Shown in pieces: positions 26,294-34,966 of a stretch of 64,000 nt of DNA. This DNA is from Pseudonocardia humida (GTDB taxonomy: Bacteria; Actinomycetota; Actinomycetes; Mycobacteriales; Pseudonocardiaceae). How positions within the stretch are numbered: position 1 is the stretch's first letter; each line of letters opens with the position of its first letter. The notes beneath the pieces were generated by a model. The model was not told where the DNA came from and made no database searches. It saw only the letters and a program-made list of their open reading frames with translations. A program made the translations under genes and the position numbers. The DNA lies in the NCBI RefSeq assembly GCF_023898865.1, contig NZ_JAGSOV010000009.1, positions 1 to 64,000 of the forward strand, read 5' to 3'.

Positions 26294-27118
26294 TCAGCGC
26301 AGGGTCACCGCGTCGCCGACCCGGACCGTGCCGCCCGCCAGCACCTCGGCGTAGAGCCCCGCGCACGGCAGCACCCCGAACCCGGGCACGTCGACCCGGT
26401 TCTGGGCCATCGGGACGCGCACGGCGTGCGGCGACCGGGGCAGGTCGCCGTGCTCCAGGGTCGGGACCGAGCAGCGCGGGGTGGGCAGGGTGCCGCGCAG
26501 CCGGACGTCGCCGACGGTGATCTCGCGCCCCACCCAGTCGTTCTCCGCGAACGGCCGCCCGCCCGGCGCGTCGACCACCAGGTTCGGCCGGTACCGCAGC
26601 GCCTCGGCGCCGATGTGGTCGAGGGTGGCGGTGGTGATGAGGTGCACGGGCGCGTAGTCGACGAAGTTGCCGCCCGGGGTGCCCTGGGCGATCTCCAGCG
26701 TCGCGAACGCCACCTCGGCCTCGACGCCGTGCTCGAGCACGTCGGCCGGGTCGGGCCGCTCCACCTCGGCGCCGTCCGGGCGGGCGGAGACCAGCCGCAC
26801 CTCCCGGCCCAGCACGGCGGACAGGGTGGCGTCGGTGTCGGGGCCGTCGACGGCGAGGGCGCGCCCGTCGGGCAGCGTGATCCGCACGCCGGTGCCGTTG
26901 CGGGCGGCCGAGAACCGCAGCAGCGCCCGCCACAGCCGGGGGTGCTTCGCCGTGGCGACCCGGCCGGTCTCCCGGTCGATCAGCGCGAGGGCGCGGTCGC
27001 CGTCGAGCCCGGCGGCGCCGAGCTCCGCCTCGTCCAGGTCCTCGCCCAGCATCGACTTGACCGGGTAGCGGCGCAGCGCCACCGCCGTCCCGACCCCGTC
27101 GGGACCACGCTCACCCAC
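26294..27118 (-). CDS. MOSC domain protein
   Basis: 274-residue protein with an N-terminal MOSC_N beta-barrel ([21 protein letters not shown]...GDRALALID) and a C-terminal MOSC domain with the conserved cysteine in [18 protein letters not shown] proteins carry sulfur or bind molybdenum cofactor, as in mARC-type reductases that reduce N-hydroxylated compounds. No partner reductase is adjacent. Its start abuts the rhomboid stop, so it is co-transcribed with the cysteine/rhomboid operon, which supports a sulfur-linked role only weakly. Confidence 0.85.
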   Translation of the reverse strand: MGERGPDGVGTAVALRRYPVKSMLGEDLDEAELGAAGLDGDRALALIDRETGRVATAKHPRLWRALLRFSAARNGTGVRITLPDGRALAVDGPDTDATLSAVLGREVRLVSARPDGAEVERPDPADVLEHGVEAEVAFATLEIAQGTPGGNFVDYAPVHLITTATLDHIGAEALRYRPNLVVDAPGGRPFAENDWVGREITVGDVRLRGTLPTPRCSVPTLEHGDLPRSPHAVRVPMAQNRVDVPGFGVLPCAGLYAEVLAGGTVRVGDAVTLR

Positions 27119-27745
27119 TCAGGACGCGCCGGGCAGCGACCGCGGCGCGCGCCGGGCCGGTCGGGCGACCACGCGGGCGGCCAGGATGCCGGCCAGCGCG
27201 CCGAACAGGTGCGCCTGCCAGGAGATGTCGGCCTGGCCCGGCAGCACGCCCCACAGCAGCCCGCCCCAGAGGAACAGCAGCACCGCGGCCAGCGCGATCT
27301 GCCTGCCGCTGCGGGCGAAGAACCCCCGCGCGAGCAGGAACGCCAGCCACCCGAAGATCACCCCGGAGGCACCGATGTGGCTGTTGATCGAGCTGCCGCC
27401 GGTCAACCACACGCCGGCCCCGCCGATGATCCAGATCATCGCGGTGACCAGCAGCCACTGCCGGATCCCCCCGGCCATGGCCAGGAACCCGAAGACCAGG
27501 AACGGCAGGGTGTTGGTGAACAGGTGCCCCCACCCGCCGTGCAGCAGCGGCGACCAGAGGATGCCGTCGAGCCCGTCGAGCGACCAGGGGCGGATGCCGT
27601 CGTCGTCGAGGTCGAGCGGGGTGAACTGGTCGATCGCCTCGCTGAGGTAGAGCACCGCGGTGAACAGCAGCATGGTGGCCGCGGCGGCGACCGGCTGCGG
27701 CGGGATCACGCGGGCCACGGGCCGGTCGGACAGCGGTGCAACCAT
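27119..27745 (-). CDS. Rhomboid family intramembrane serine protease
   Basis: 208-residue membrane protease with six hydrophobic segments. The catalytic dyad is Ser127 in HIGASGVIFG and His179 in WQAHLFGALAG; the L1-loop equivalent HGGWGHLFTNTLPFL is present. Rhomboids cleave membrane-spanning substrates within the bilayer. Start at ATG 27745; a longer frame runs into the palindromic repeat and is rejected. It occupies the Rv1337 position between cysM and murI. The substrate is unknown. Confidence 0.92.
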   Translation of the reverse strand: MVAPLSDRPVARVIPPQPVAAAATMLLFTAVLYLSEAIDQFTPLDLDDDGIRPWSLDGLDGILWSPLLHGGWGHLFTNTLPFLVFGFLAMAGGIRQWLLVTAMIWIIGGAGVWLTGGSSINSHIGASGVIFGWLAFLLARGFFARSGRQIALAAVLLFLWGGLLWGVLPGQADISWQAHLFGALAGILAARVVARPARRAPRSLPGAS

Positions 27746-27774
27746 GTAAACCACCGTACGCACCAGCCCAGACT

Positions 27775-27839
27775 CCGTCGAGAACGAACTTGTCGTCGGA
27801 TTGGACCGGTCCAAACGACAACAGGTTCGTTCTCGACGG
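27775..27839. repeat. About 65-nt palindromic repeat, family I, copy A (inverted)
   Basis: Long inverted repeat with outer 15-bp arms (CCGTCGAGAACGAAC and its complement) and a central TTGGACCGGTCCAA. Read on the minus strand it differs from the copy at 51600 by a single base. It lies between the cysM stop and the rhomboid start. Confidence 0.9.
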
Positions 27840-27866
27840 GTTCGGGGCGGGGCGTGGGGGCGGGCG

Positions 27867-28832
<966 letters not shown>

Positions 28833-29105
28833 TCAGCCGCCCGCGACGGCGGGCAGGATGGTGACGTTCGAGTTCTCCCCGACCGGGGCCTGCAGGCCGC
28901 CGGCGAAGCGGATGTCCTCGTCGTCGACGTAGATGTTGACGAACCGGTGCAGCGAGCCGTTGGTCAGCAGCCGACCGGCGATGCCGCTGTGCCGCGACTC
29001 CAGGTCGTCGATGACCTCGCCGACGGTGCCGCCCTTGGCCTCGACGGTCTTCTCACCGCCGGTGTGGGTGCGCAGGATGGTGGGGATGGACACGGTCACG
29101 GCCAT
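28833..29105 (-). CDS. cysO: Sulfur-carrier protein CysO (ubiquitin-like)
   Basis: 90-residue MoaD/ThiS-like beta-grasp protein ending in the di-glycine LPAVAGG, the site of thiocarboxylation. It includes VGEVIDDLESRHSGI and FVNIYVDDEDIRF, usual for CysO. An E1-like adenylyltransferase (MoeZ type) must activate it and is not in the window. It starts at ATG with mec upstream and cysM downstream, giving a carrier, transferase and protease set for oxidation-resistant cysteine synthesis. Confidence 0.95.
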   Translation of the reverse strand: MAVTVSIPTILRTHTGGEKTVEAKGGTVGEVIDDLESRHSGIAGRLLTNGSLHRFVNIYVDDEDIRFAGGLQAPVGENSNVTILPAVAGG

Positions 29106-29147
29106 GCGGGTGCTCCAGTGAGGTCGATCGGGCGGGGCGCGGGGACG

Positions 29148-29603
29148 TCAGTCGCGCTCGGGGACGTCGTCCGCACCGGTGTGGGCGAACATGTAACTCT
29201 CGACGACGTCCACGTCTTCCTCGGTGACCACGCCGTCCACGATGCGGAACGACCGGAACTCGTGCGAGTCGGCCTCGCGGGTCGACACGAGCACGTAGTG
29301 CGCCTCGGGCTCGGAGGCGTAGGAGATGTCGGTGCGCGACGGGTAGGCCTCGGTGGCGGTGTGCGAGTGGTAGATGACCACCGGCACCTCGTCGCGGGAG
29401 TCCATGTCGCGGTAGAGGCGCAGCAGGTCGCCGGAGTCGAACTCGTAGAACGTCGGCGAGCGCGCGGAGTTGACCATCGGGATGAACCGCTCGGGGCGGT
29501 CGGAGCCCTCCGGACCGGCGATGACCCCGCACGCCTCGTCGGGGTGGTCCCGACGGGCATGGGCGACGATCTCGTCGACGAGATCAGCTCGGATCACCAG
29601 CAC
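29148..29603 (-). CDS. mec: JAMM metalloprotease Mec (CysO-cysteine hydrolase)
   Basis: 151-residue zinc protease releasing cysteine from the CysO-Cys adduct and regenerating CysO. The JAMM motif is complete: His79, His81 and Asp92 in YHSHTATEAYPSRTDISY, with the catalytic Glu in the HPDEACG region near residue 23. Full length for the family; ATG start. Neighbours cysO and cysM confirm the pathway. The remaining 40 bases to cysO show nothing notable. Confidence 0.95.
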   Translation of the reverse strand: MLVIRADLVDEIVAHARRDHPDEACGVIAGPEGSDRPERFIPMVNSARSPTFYEFDSGDLLRLYRDMDSRDEVPVVIYHSHTATEAYPSRTDISYASEPEAHYVLVSTREADSHEFRSFRIVDGVVTEEDVDVVESYMFAHTGADDVPERD

Positions 29604-29612
29604 CCATCCAGC

Positions 29613-30503
29613 CTACGGGCCGGACACCGCTCCCCGCACGCCTGCGCCGGGGCTCACACCCGGTGCGGGCACGCTCGACGGCCGCACCATCGCCGTCGCG
29701 TCCGGGTCGGTGAAGCCGTAGCGCCGGTACAGCCCGTGCGCGTCGGCGGTGAACAGCACCCAGCGGATCCGCGGGTCCTGCTCCACGACCGCGGCCACCA
29801 GCGCCTTGCCCAGCCCGGCGCCGCGCGCGGAGTCGAGCACGAACACGTCGGCCAGGTAGCCGAAGGACAGCCCGTCGCCGGTGCCGCGGGCGAACCCGAC
29901 CATCTCCCCCGACCCCCGGTGGTAGGCCCCGAGCAGCAGGAACGCCTCGTCGAGCTGGGCCTCGACCATGCGGCGGTCGCGCCAGCGGCCCCAGTAGGCC
30001 TCGGTCGACAGGTACCGCCAGACGACCTCGCGGTCGACGCGGGTCGGGTCGTCGTCGATCTCGTACTCGCCGACGGTGGTGCGCCGGGAGCCGGGACCGG
30101 CACGACGCAGCGCGTCGAGCGCGGCCATGGCGTCGGCGGCGCGGTCGTGCGGCACGAACAGGTGGTCGTGGTGGAACCCGGCGACCGGGTTGACGCTGAT
30201 GCCGCGCCGGGCCAGCGCCGCGCTCACCCGGGCCAGCATGCCGACCGCGGCCAGCGACGAGTGCACCCGCAGGGTGATCCAGGCGCAGCGGTACTCGGCG
30301 GCCAGGCCCAACCGCTGGGCGTCGGCCTCGGCGAGCACCACCGTGGTGCCCTCGTCCTCGGCCATCGTGGCCACCGGCGCGACGTCCAGGACGGTGCCCG
30401 CCGGGACCGAGGCGAAGACGTAGGCGCCGTCGCGCAGGTGCGGGTCCAGACCGCGCAGCAGGCTCGGCAGGTCGGTGCCGCGCTGCGTCGAGGGTCCGCT
30501 CAC
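29613..30503 (-). CDS. ACT-like domain fused to GNAT acetyltransferase
   Basis: 296-residue cytoplasmic protein of two parts. Residues about 1-130 carry an ACT-like ligand fold (PSLLRGLDPHLRDGAYVFASVPAG, WITLRVHSSLAAVGMLARVSAALARRGISVNPVAGFHHDHLFVP); residues 145-280 are a GNAT N-acetyltransferase with the acetyl-CoA motif RGAGLGKALVAAVVEQD and LYRRYGF. The ACT part may sense an amino acid. The GTG start overlaps the DUF2017 stop (GTGA). In M. tuberculosis this position is taken by the P1-type peptidase Rv1333, so the gene is a lineage-specific replacement. Substrate unknown. Confidence 0.8.
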   Translation of the reverse strand: MSGPSTQRGTDLPSLLRGLDPHLRDGAYVFASVPAGTVLDVAPVATMAEDEGTTVVLAEADAQRLGLAAEYRCAWITLRVHSSLAAVGMLARVSAALARRGISVNPVAGFHHDHLFVPHDRAADAMAALDALRRAGPGSRRTTVGEYEIDDDPTRVDREVVWRYLSTEAYWGRWRDRRMVEAQLDEAFLLLGAYHRGSGEMVGFARGTGDGLSFGYLADVFVLDSARGAGLGKALVAAVVEQDPRIRWVLFTADAHGLYRRYGFTDPDATAMVRPSSVPAPGVSPGAGVRGAVSGP

Positions 30504-31051
30504 CGCACCTGCATGCGGGCCTGCACCAGCGCGTCCTGGACGAAGGTCAGCCAGTGGTAGACGCCCAGGTGGGCGGTGCGCGGGTCGTCGGGCGGGAGCT
30601 CGTCGGGCATCTCCTCGCTGACGTCCAGCGCGGTGCCCAGGGCGAGCCGCACGTCGTTCAGCGAGGCCAGCCAGGCGTCGGCCTGCTCGGGGCTGAGCTC
30701 GATGCGGCCCCCGGACTCGGGCAGCGTCTGCTCGACGACCTGGGCGGCCTCGTCCTTGGCGTCGATCAGCGCGGGCTCGTGCAGCGAGCGCATGCCGGCC
30801 GAGAGGTCCTCGTCGTCGGTGCTGAAGTCGGGCAGCAGCCGGGCCAGGACGTGGTCGTCGGGCTTGCTGGACGGGCCCGTGCGCATGCCGGTGAGCACCG
30901 CGAGCTCGTCGGCCGGGTTCTCCTCGCTGCGCCCGGCCAGCATGCGGCGGATCTCGCCGACCAGCCCGCGCAGGACGGCCGCCTCCTGCGCCTCCAGGGT
31001 GGTCACCAGTCGGACCCGCGACCCGCGGCCCGCGCGCTTCCAGCCGTTCAC
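30500..31051 (-). CDS. DUF2017 protein
   Basis: 183-residue conserved actinobacterial protein found next to clpS (as Rv1332). It contains LEAQEAAVLRGLVGEIRRML near the N-terminus and LSPEQADAWLASLNDVRLALGTALDV...YHWLTFVQDALVQA near the C-terminus, all predicted helical. No catalytic residues are apparent; the constant link to clpS hints at a role with the Clp protease but this is untested. Start at GTG 31051, 14 bases after the clpS stop. Confidence 0.88.
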   Translation of the reverse strand: MNGWKRAGRGSRVRLVTTLEAQEAAVLRGLVGEIRRMLAGRSEENPADELAVLTGMRTGPSSKPDDHVLARLLPDFSTDDEDLSAGMRSLHEPALIDAKDEAAQVVEQTLPESGGRIELSPEQADAWLASLNDVRLALGTALDVSEEMPDELPPDDPRTAHLGVYHWLTFVQDALVQARMQVR

Positions 31052-31065
31052 GTCTTCCCGCCCAC

Positions 31066-31371
31066 TCAAACCTTCTGCATGGTGGCCCACAGACCCGCGG
31101 CGTGCAGTTTCGCCACATCGCCCTCGATCTTGTCCTTGTCGCCTGCGGACACCGCGGCCCGCCCCTTGTGGTGCACGTCGAGCATCAGCTGCGTGGCCTT
31201 GGGCTCCGGATAGCCGAACACCTTCTGCAGCACGTAGGTGACGTAGGACATGAGGTTGACGGGATCGTTCCAAACGATCGCCTGCCACGGCACGTCGGCG
31301 GAGCCGGCCTCATCCACGTCCGGCTCCACCACGGTGGTGGGTGTCGACTGCGGCACGGTCATGCCCTCCAT
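31066..31371 (-). CDS. clpS: ClpS adaptor for N-degron proteolysis
   Basis: 101-residue adaptor that hands N-end-rule substrates to ClpC/ClpP. The core runs from about residue 30: [24 protein letters not shown], then [32 protein letters not shown]; the Asn-Asp of WNDPVN and the His-His of DVHHKG contribute to the N-terminal residue pocket. The first 28 residues are a flexible tail (the start could be the Met four codons in). It is first in the long minus-strand block and diverges from pncB. Confidence 0.94.
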   Translation of the reverse strand: MEGMTVPQSTPTTVVEPDVDEAGSADVPWQAIVWNDPVNLMSYVTYVLQKVFGYPEPKATQLMLDVHHKGRAAVSAGDKDKIEGDVAKLHAAGLWATMQKV

Positions 31372-31414
31372 GGTGACACCCGGTGCGTCGTCCCTGCACG
31401 GTGCATGCCACCTC

Positions 31415-31446
31415 AGGTCGTGTCTCCCGGATCAGGGACACGACCT
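31415..31446. promoter_or_regulatory. Inverted repeat before pncB
   Basis: Ten-base perfect arms AGGTCGTGTC (31415-31424) and GACACGACCT (31437-31446) end 13 bases before the pncB ATG. It may be an operator or an mRNA leader hairpin that limits pncB translation. The binding factor is unknown. Confidence 0.45.
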
Positions 31447-31459
31447 AGGCTTCGGCGTC

Positions 31460-32764
31460 ATGACCGGAAGTCCGTCCTCGGCAGGGGTCAGCACCGCCCT
31501 GTTCACCGACCGCTACGAGCTGACGATGCTCGCCGCGGCCCTCGCGGACGGTACCGCGACCCGGCACTGCGTCTTCGAGGTGTTCGCCCGCCGCCTGCCC
31601 GACGGGCGCCGCTACGGCGTCGTCGCGGGCACCGCGCGGCTGCTGGAGTCGATCGAGCGGTTCCGGTTCGGCTCCGAGGAGCTGGCCGCGCTGGCCGACG
31701 TCGTCGACCCGAGCACGCTGGAGTGGCTGGGCGACTACCGCTTCTCCGGCGACGTCGACGGCTACCCCGAGGGGGAGCTGTACTTCCCCGGCTCGCCGAT
31801 CCTCACCGTCACCGGCACGTTCGTCGATGCGGTCGTGCTGGAGACCCTGTCCCTGTCGATCCTCAACCACGACAGCGCGATCGCCTCCGCCGCGGCCCGG
31901 ATGGTGACCGCGGCCGATGGCCGCCCGCTGATCGAGATGGGCTCGCGGCGCACCCACGAGGCGGCCGCCGTGGCCTCGGCGCGGGCGGCGTACCTGGCCG
32001 GGTTCTCGGCCACGTCGAACCTGGAGGCCGAGCGCCGCCACGGCATCCCCACCGCGGGCACCGCGGCGCACGCCTTCACCCTGCTGCACGACGACGAGCT
32101 GAGCGCCTTCCGCAGCCAGGTCTCGGCACTGGGCCCGCAGACCACGCTGCTCGTCGACACCTACGACATCCGGCGCGGCATCGAGCTGGCCGTGCAGGCC
32201 GCCGGGCCCGGGCTGGGCGCCGTGCGGATCGACTCCGGCGACCTCGGGGTGCTGGCCCGCCAGGCCCGCGAGCAGCTCGACGGCCTGGGCGCCACCGCGA
32301 CCCGGATCGTGCTGTCGGGCGACCTCGACGAGTACGCCATCGCCTCGCTGCGCGCCGAGCCCGTCGACTCCTACGGCGTCGGCACGTCCGTCGTCACCGG
32401 CTCCGGGGCGCCGACCGCGGGGATGGTCTACAAGCTGGTCGAGGTGGACGGGCGGCCGGTGGCCAAGCGCAGCGCGTCGAAGGAGTCCCGCGGCGGGCGC
32501 AAGTCCGCGGTGCGCCGCTTCAAGCCGACGGGCACCGCGATCGAGGAGGTCGTGCACCCCGCCGGCGCCCCGATCGAGGTGGGACCGCACGACCGCGTGA
32601 TGCCGGTGCCGCTGGTCCGCGACGGCAAGACCGTGCCCGGCGTGGAGACCCTGGAGCAGTCGCGGGAGCGGCTGCGCGCCGCGCTGGTGTCCGTGCCGTG
32701 GGAGGGGCTCAAGCTCTCCCGCGGCGAACCCGCCCTGCCCACGGTGTTCGAAGGGATGTCATGA
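31460..32764 (+). CDS. pncB: Nicotinate phosphoribosyltransferase
   Basis: 434-residue enzyme forming nicotinate mononucleotide in NAD salvage. Motifs: LFTDRYELTMLAAAL at the N-terminus, EMGSRRTHEAAAVASARAAYLAGF, LVDTYDIRRGIELAV, VRIDSGDLGVLARQAR and YGVGTSVVTG for phosphoribosyl binding. Complete for the bacterial/archaeal group. ATG at 31460 just after an inverted repeat; its TGA overlaps the ATG of the nicotinamidase by four bases, so nicotinamide is deamidated and used by coupled products. Same neighbour relation to clpS and dinG as Rv1330c. Confidence 0.95.
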   Translation: MTGSPSSAGVSTALFTDRYELTMLAAALADGTATRHCVFEVFARRLPDGRRYGVVAGTARLLESIERFRFGSEELAALADVVDPSTLEWLGDYRFSGDVDGYPEGELYFPGSPILTVTGTFVDAVVLETLSLSILNHDSAIASAAARMVTAADGRPLIEMGSRRTHEAAAVASARAAYLAGFSATSNLEAERRHGIPTAGTAAHAFTLLHDDELSAFRSQVSALGPQTTLLVDTYDIRRGIELAVQAAGPGLGAVRIDSGDLGVLARQAREQLDGLGATATRIVLSGDLDEYAIASLRAEPVDSYGVGTSVVTGSGAPTAGMVYKLVEVDGRPVAKRSASKESRGGRKSAVRRFKPTGTAIEEVVHPAGAPIEVGPHDRVMPVPLVRDGKTVPGVETLEQSRERLRAALVSVPWEGLKLSRGEPALPTVFEGMS

Positions 32765-33351
32765 GCGAGCTCGCGAGCGAACCATCGGCACGACGTCGCG
32801 CGCTGATCGTCGTCGACGTGCAGAACGACTTCTGCGAGGGCGGTTCGCTGGCGGTCGCCGGGGGCGCCGCCGTCGCCGCGGCCGTCTCCGAGCGGCTGCG
32901 CGCCGCGGGCGGCGCGTGGGACCACGTGGTCGCCACCCGCGACCACCACATCGACCCGGGCGCCCACTTCTCCGACACCCCCGACTTCGTCGACTCCTGG
33001 CCGCCGCACTGCCGGGTCGGGACGCCGGGGGCGTCGTTCCACCCGGAGCTGGACGTGGCCCGCATCGAAGCGGTGTTCAGCAAGGGCGAGTACGACGCGG
33101 CCTACTCCGGCTTCGAGGGCGCCGAGCCGGGCGGGACGGCGCTGGTCGACTGGCTGCGCGAGCGCGGCGTCGACACCGTCGACGTCGTCGGCATCGCCAC
33201 CGACCACTGCGTCCGGGCCACCGCGCTCGACGCCGCCGCGGCCGGCTTCACCACGAACGTCCTGCTCGACCTGTGCGCGGGGGTGGCGCCGGAGACCACC
33301 GAGCGCGCACTGGCCGAGCTGCGCGGCGCGGGGGTCACCGTCGGGTCGTGA
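32761..33351 (+). CDS. pncA: Nicotinamidase
   Basis: 196-residue cysteine hydrolase converting nicotinamide to nicotinate, the substrate of PncB. The triad is Asp19 (IVVDVQNDF), Lys in VFSKGEYDAAYS and Cys in GIATDHCVRATAL; metal-binding residues lie in TRDHHIDPGAHF. PncA is also the activator of pyrazinamide in mycobacteria. Here it is translationally coupled to pncB (ATGA overlap), unlike in M. tuberculosis where the two are apart. Confidence 0.95.
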   Translation: MSELASEPSARRRALIVVDVQNDFCEGGSLAVAGGAAVAAAVSERLRAAGGAWDHVVATRDHHIDPGAHFSDTPDFVDSWPPHCRVGTPGASFHPELDVARIEAVFSKGEYDAAYSGFEGAEPGGTALVDWLRERGVDTVDVVGIATDHCVRATALDAAAAGFTTNVLLDLCAGVAPETTERALAELRGAGVTVGS

Positions 33352-33354
33352 GCC

Positions 33355-33738
33355 CTAGAGGGCCGGGGCGAACTCGAACTCTCCCTCGCGGACCCCGAGG
33401 GCGAACGACGCCCACTCGGCGTCGGTGTAGTGCAGGGTCAGCCCGGCCATGCTGACGTGCCAGAACGTGACGACCTGGGCCCCGGCGTGCAGGGTGCGGC
33501 GCACGCCCTGGGTGATCCGCAGCCCGCCCACCGCGCCGGTGCGCCGGGACGCCGCGGCGGCCAGCAGCTCCCGCCACGCCGCGTGGTCGAGCTGCAGGAT
33601 CGGTCCGAGGCCGCCGTCCTTGCTGTCGCGCACGAGCACCCCGCGCGGCCCCGGGGCCACCTCCACGCAGGCGCCGCCCGCGCTGTGGCTGGAGGTCCGC
33701 CACGCGGGACGGTCGGCGGGCACGGCGGCAGCGGGCAT
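33355..33738 (-). CDS. DUF397 protein with C-terminal extension
   Basis: 127-residue protein. Residues 10-65 are a DUF397 domain (AWRTSSHSAGGACVEVAPG, VLVRDSKDGGLGPILQLDHAAWRELL). The last 30 residues, LTLHYTDAEWASFALGVREGEFEF, resemble the second half of another DUF397 unit, so it may be a partial duplication. The ATG with GAGGAG upstream fixes the start (an ATG at 33843 is rejected). No XRE/DUF5753 regulator is adjacent, which is unusual for the family. It converges with pncA, 3 bases apart. Confidence 0.8.
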   Translation of the reverse strand: MPAAAVPADRPAWRTSSHSAGGACVEVAPGPRGVLVRDSKDGGLGPILQLDHAAWRELLAAAASRRTGAVGGLRITQGVRRTLHAGAQVVTFWHVSMAGLTLHYTDAEWASFALGVREGEFEFAPAL

Positions 33739-33877
33739 GCGGCACTCCTCGGGACGATCCGAACGGGACCACCGGCGACGCGGGGAGCGGCCGGGGTGTG
33801 CGGATGGTAGACGCGCGGGCACCCCGAGTCGTTGTCCCCGCACCGCACCCGATCGGTGCGTCCGGCCCCGGACCGGG

Positions 33878-34765
33878 TCAGAGCCCCCGCATCCGGAACG
33901 GCTCGAAGCCGCGCGCCAGCTCGACAGGGTCGCCGTCCTCGCCGGGGGCGTGGTGGGCGCCGAGCGCCTCGGCCAGTCCGATGCAGCGGGGGCCGTCGAA
34001 CAGCCCGCACGCGTAGCGCACCGACGTCTCGTCCAGCTCCAGCACGCCGACCCGCAGCTGGTGGATCCCCGGGTAGTGCACCTGGGCGAGGTAGTCGACG
34101 CGCAGCGAGCTGGGCGACAGGCCGTCGAGCGGGCCGCCGGTCGGGTAGCCCAGCACGTCCAGGTGCAGCTCGGCGAGCCCGTCGAGGTACCAGCCGGCGA
34201 GCGCCACGTTGTTGACGTGGCGGTTGGTGTCGAGGTCGCCGAAGCGGGTGCGGACGTCGAGGCGGAACGGGTAGTTCTCGCGGACCAGCAGGGCCGGGGC
34301 GCGCTCGGGGCGCACCGGCTCCGGCCCGGTCATCCGCAGCGCCGCCAGCGCGGCGCGCACCTCGTCGGGCAGCGGGGCGGACGCGCCGCGCACGACGTGC
34401 ACGGACGTCGACTCCCCGGTGGCCACGCACTCGTCGCCGGCGAACACGCCGTAGGCGTAGCTGAACGACGAGGTGCCGATCCGGGTCACGCCCACGGCGA
34501 TCCGGTAGCGCCCGGTCACCCGCAGCGGCGCCAGCACGTCCACCCGCACCGAGGCCAGCAGCAGCCGGACCTCGCTGCGCATGCGGGTCACCAGGTCGGC
34601 GCCGAAGGCGTCGCGCTCGACGGCCACCCGGGCGTCCTCGAACCAGCGCACGAGCGCGTCGCGGCCGATGCGGCGGCTGGGGTCGAGGTCGCTGTAGCGG
34701 GCCTCGTGCTCGATCTGCACGGGGTACGCGGCGGCCGGAGCGGAACGGAGCTGCGTCGATGTCAC
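33878..34765 (-). CDS. Double-hotdog acyl-CoA thioesterase
   Basis: 295-residue protein with two 4HBT-type hotdog domains. The first (about 15-130) begins VQIEHEARYSDLDPSRRIGRDALVRWFEDARV; the second (about 165-285) has RTRFGDLDTNRHVNNVALAGWYLDG, the classic D.N.HVNN active-site helix. The first copy keeps the Asp (YSDLD) but has lost HVNN, so only one half is probably catalytic, as in acyl-ACP/CoA thioesterases of this family. GTG start at 34765, divergent from dinG across 201 bases. Physiological substrate unknown. Confidence 0.85.
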   Translation of the reverse strand: MTSTQLRSAPAAAYPVQIEHEARYSDLDPSRRIGRDALVRWFEDARVAVERDAFGADLVTRMRSEVRLLLASVRVDVLAPLRVTGRYRIAVGVTRIGTSSFSYAYGVFAGDECVATGESTSVHVVRGASAPLPDEVRAALAALRMTGPEPVRPERAPALLVRENYPFRLDVRTRFGDLDTNRHVNNVALAGWYLDGLAELHLDVLGYPTGGPLDGLSPSSLRVDYLAQVHYPGIHQLRVGVLELDETSVRYACGLFDGPRCIGLAEALGAHHAPGEDGDPVELARGFEPFRMRGL

Positions 34766-34966
34766 CGCGTCATGATGGCGACCCCCGAACGGGTGTCGAC
34801 AAGGGCCCCCGGTGCGGATCACACCCCCGAACCTGCTACTCCTGGAACGGAAAGCGCAGGTCACACGCCCGTCACCCGTTGTCCATCCGGGTGACACCGC
34901 GACGCCGCGCGCGGCGATGGCGGCGTTCCGGCCCGGGCCCATCTGGCCGACGGGTAACCTCGCCCG

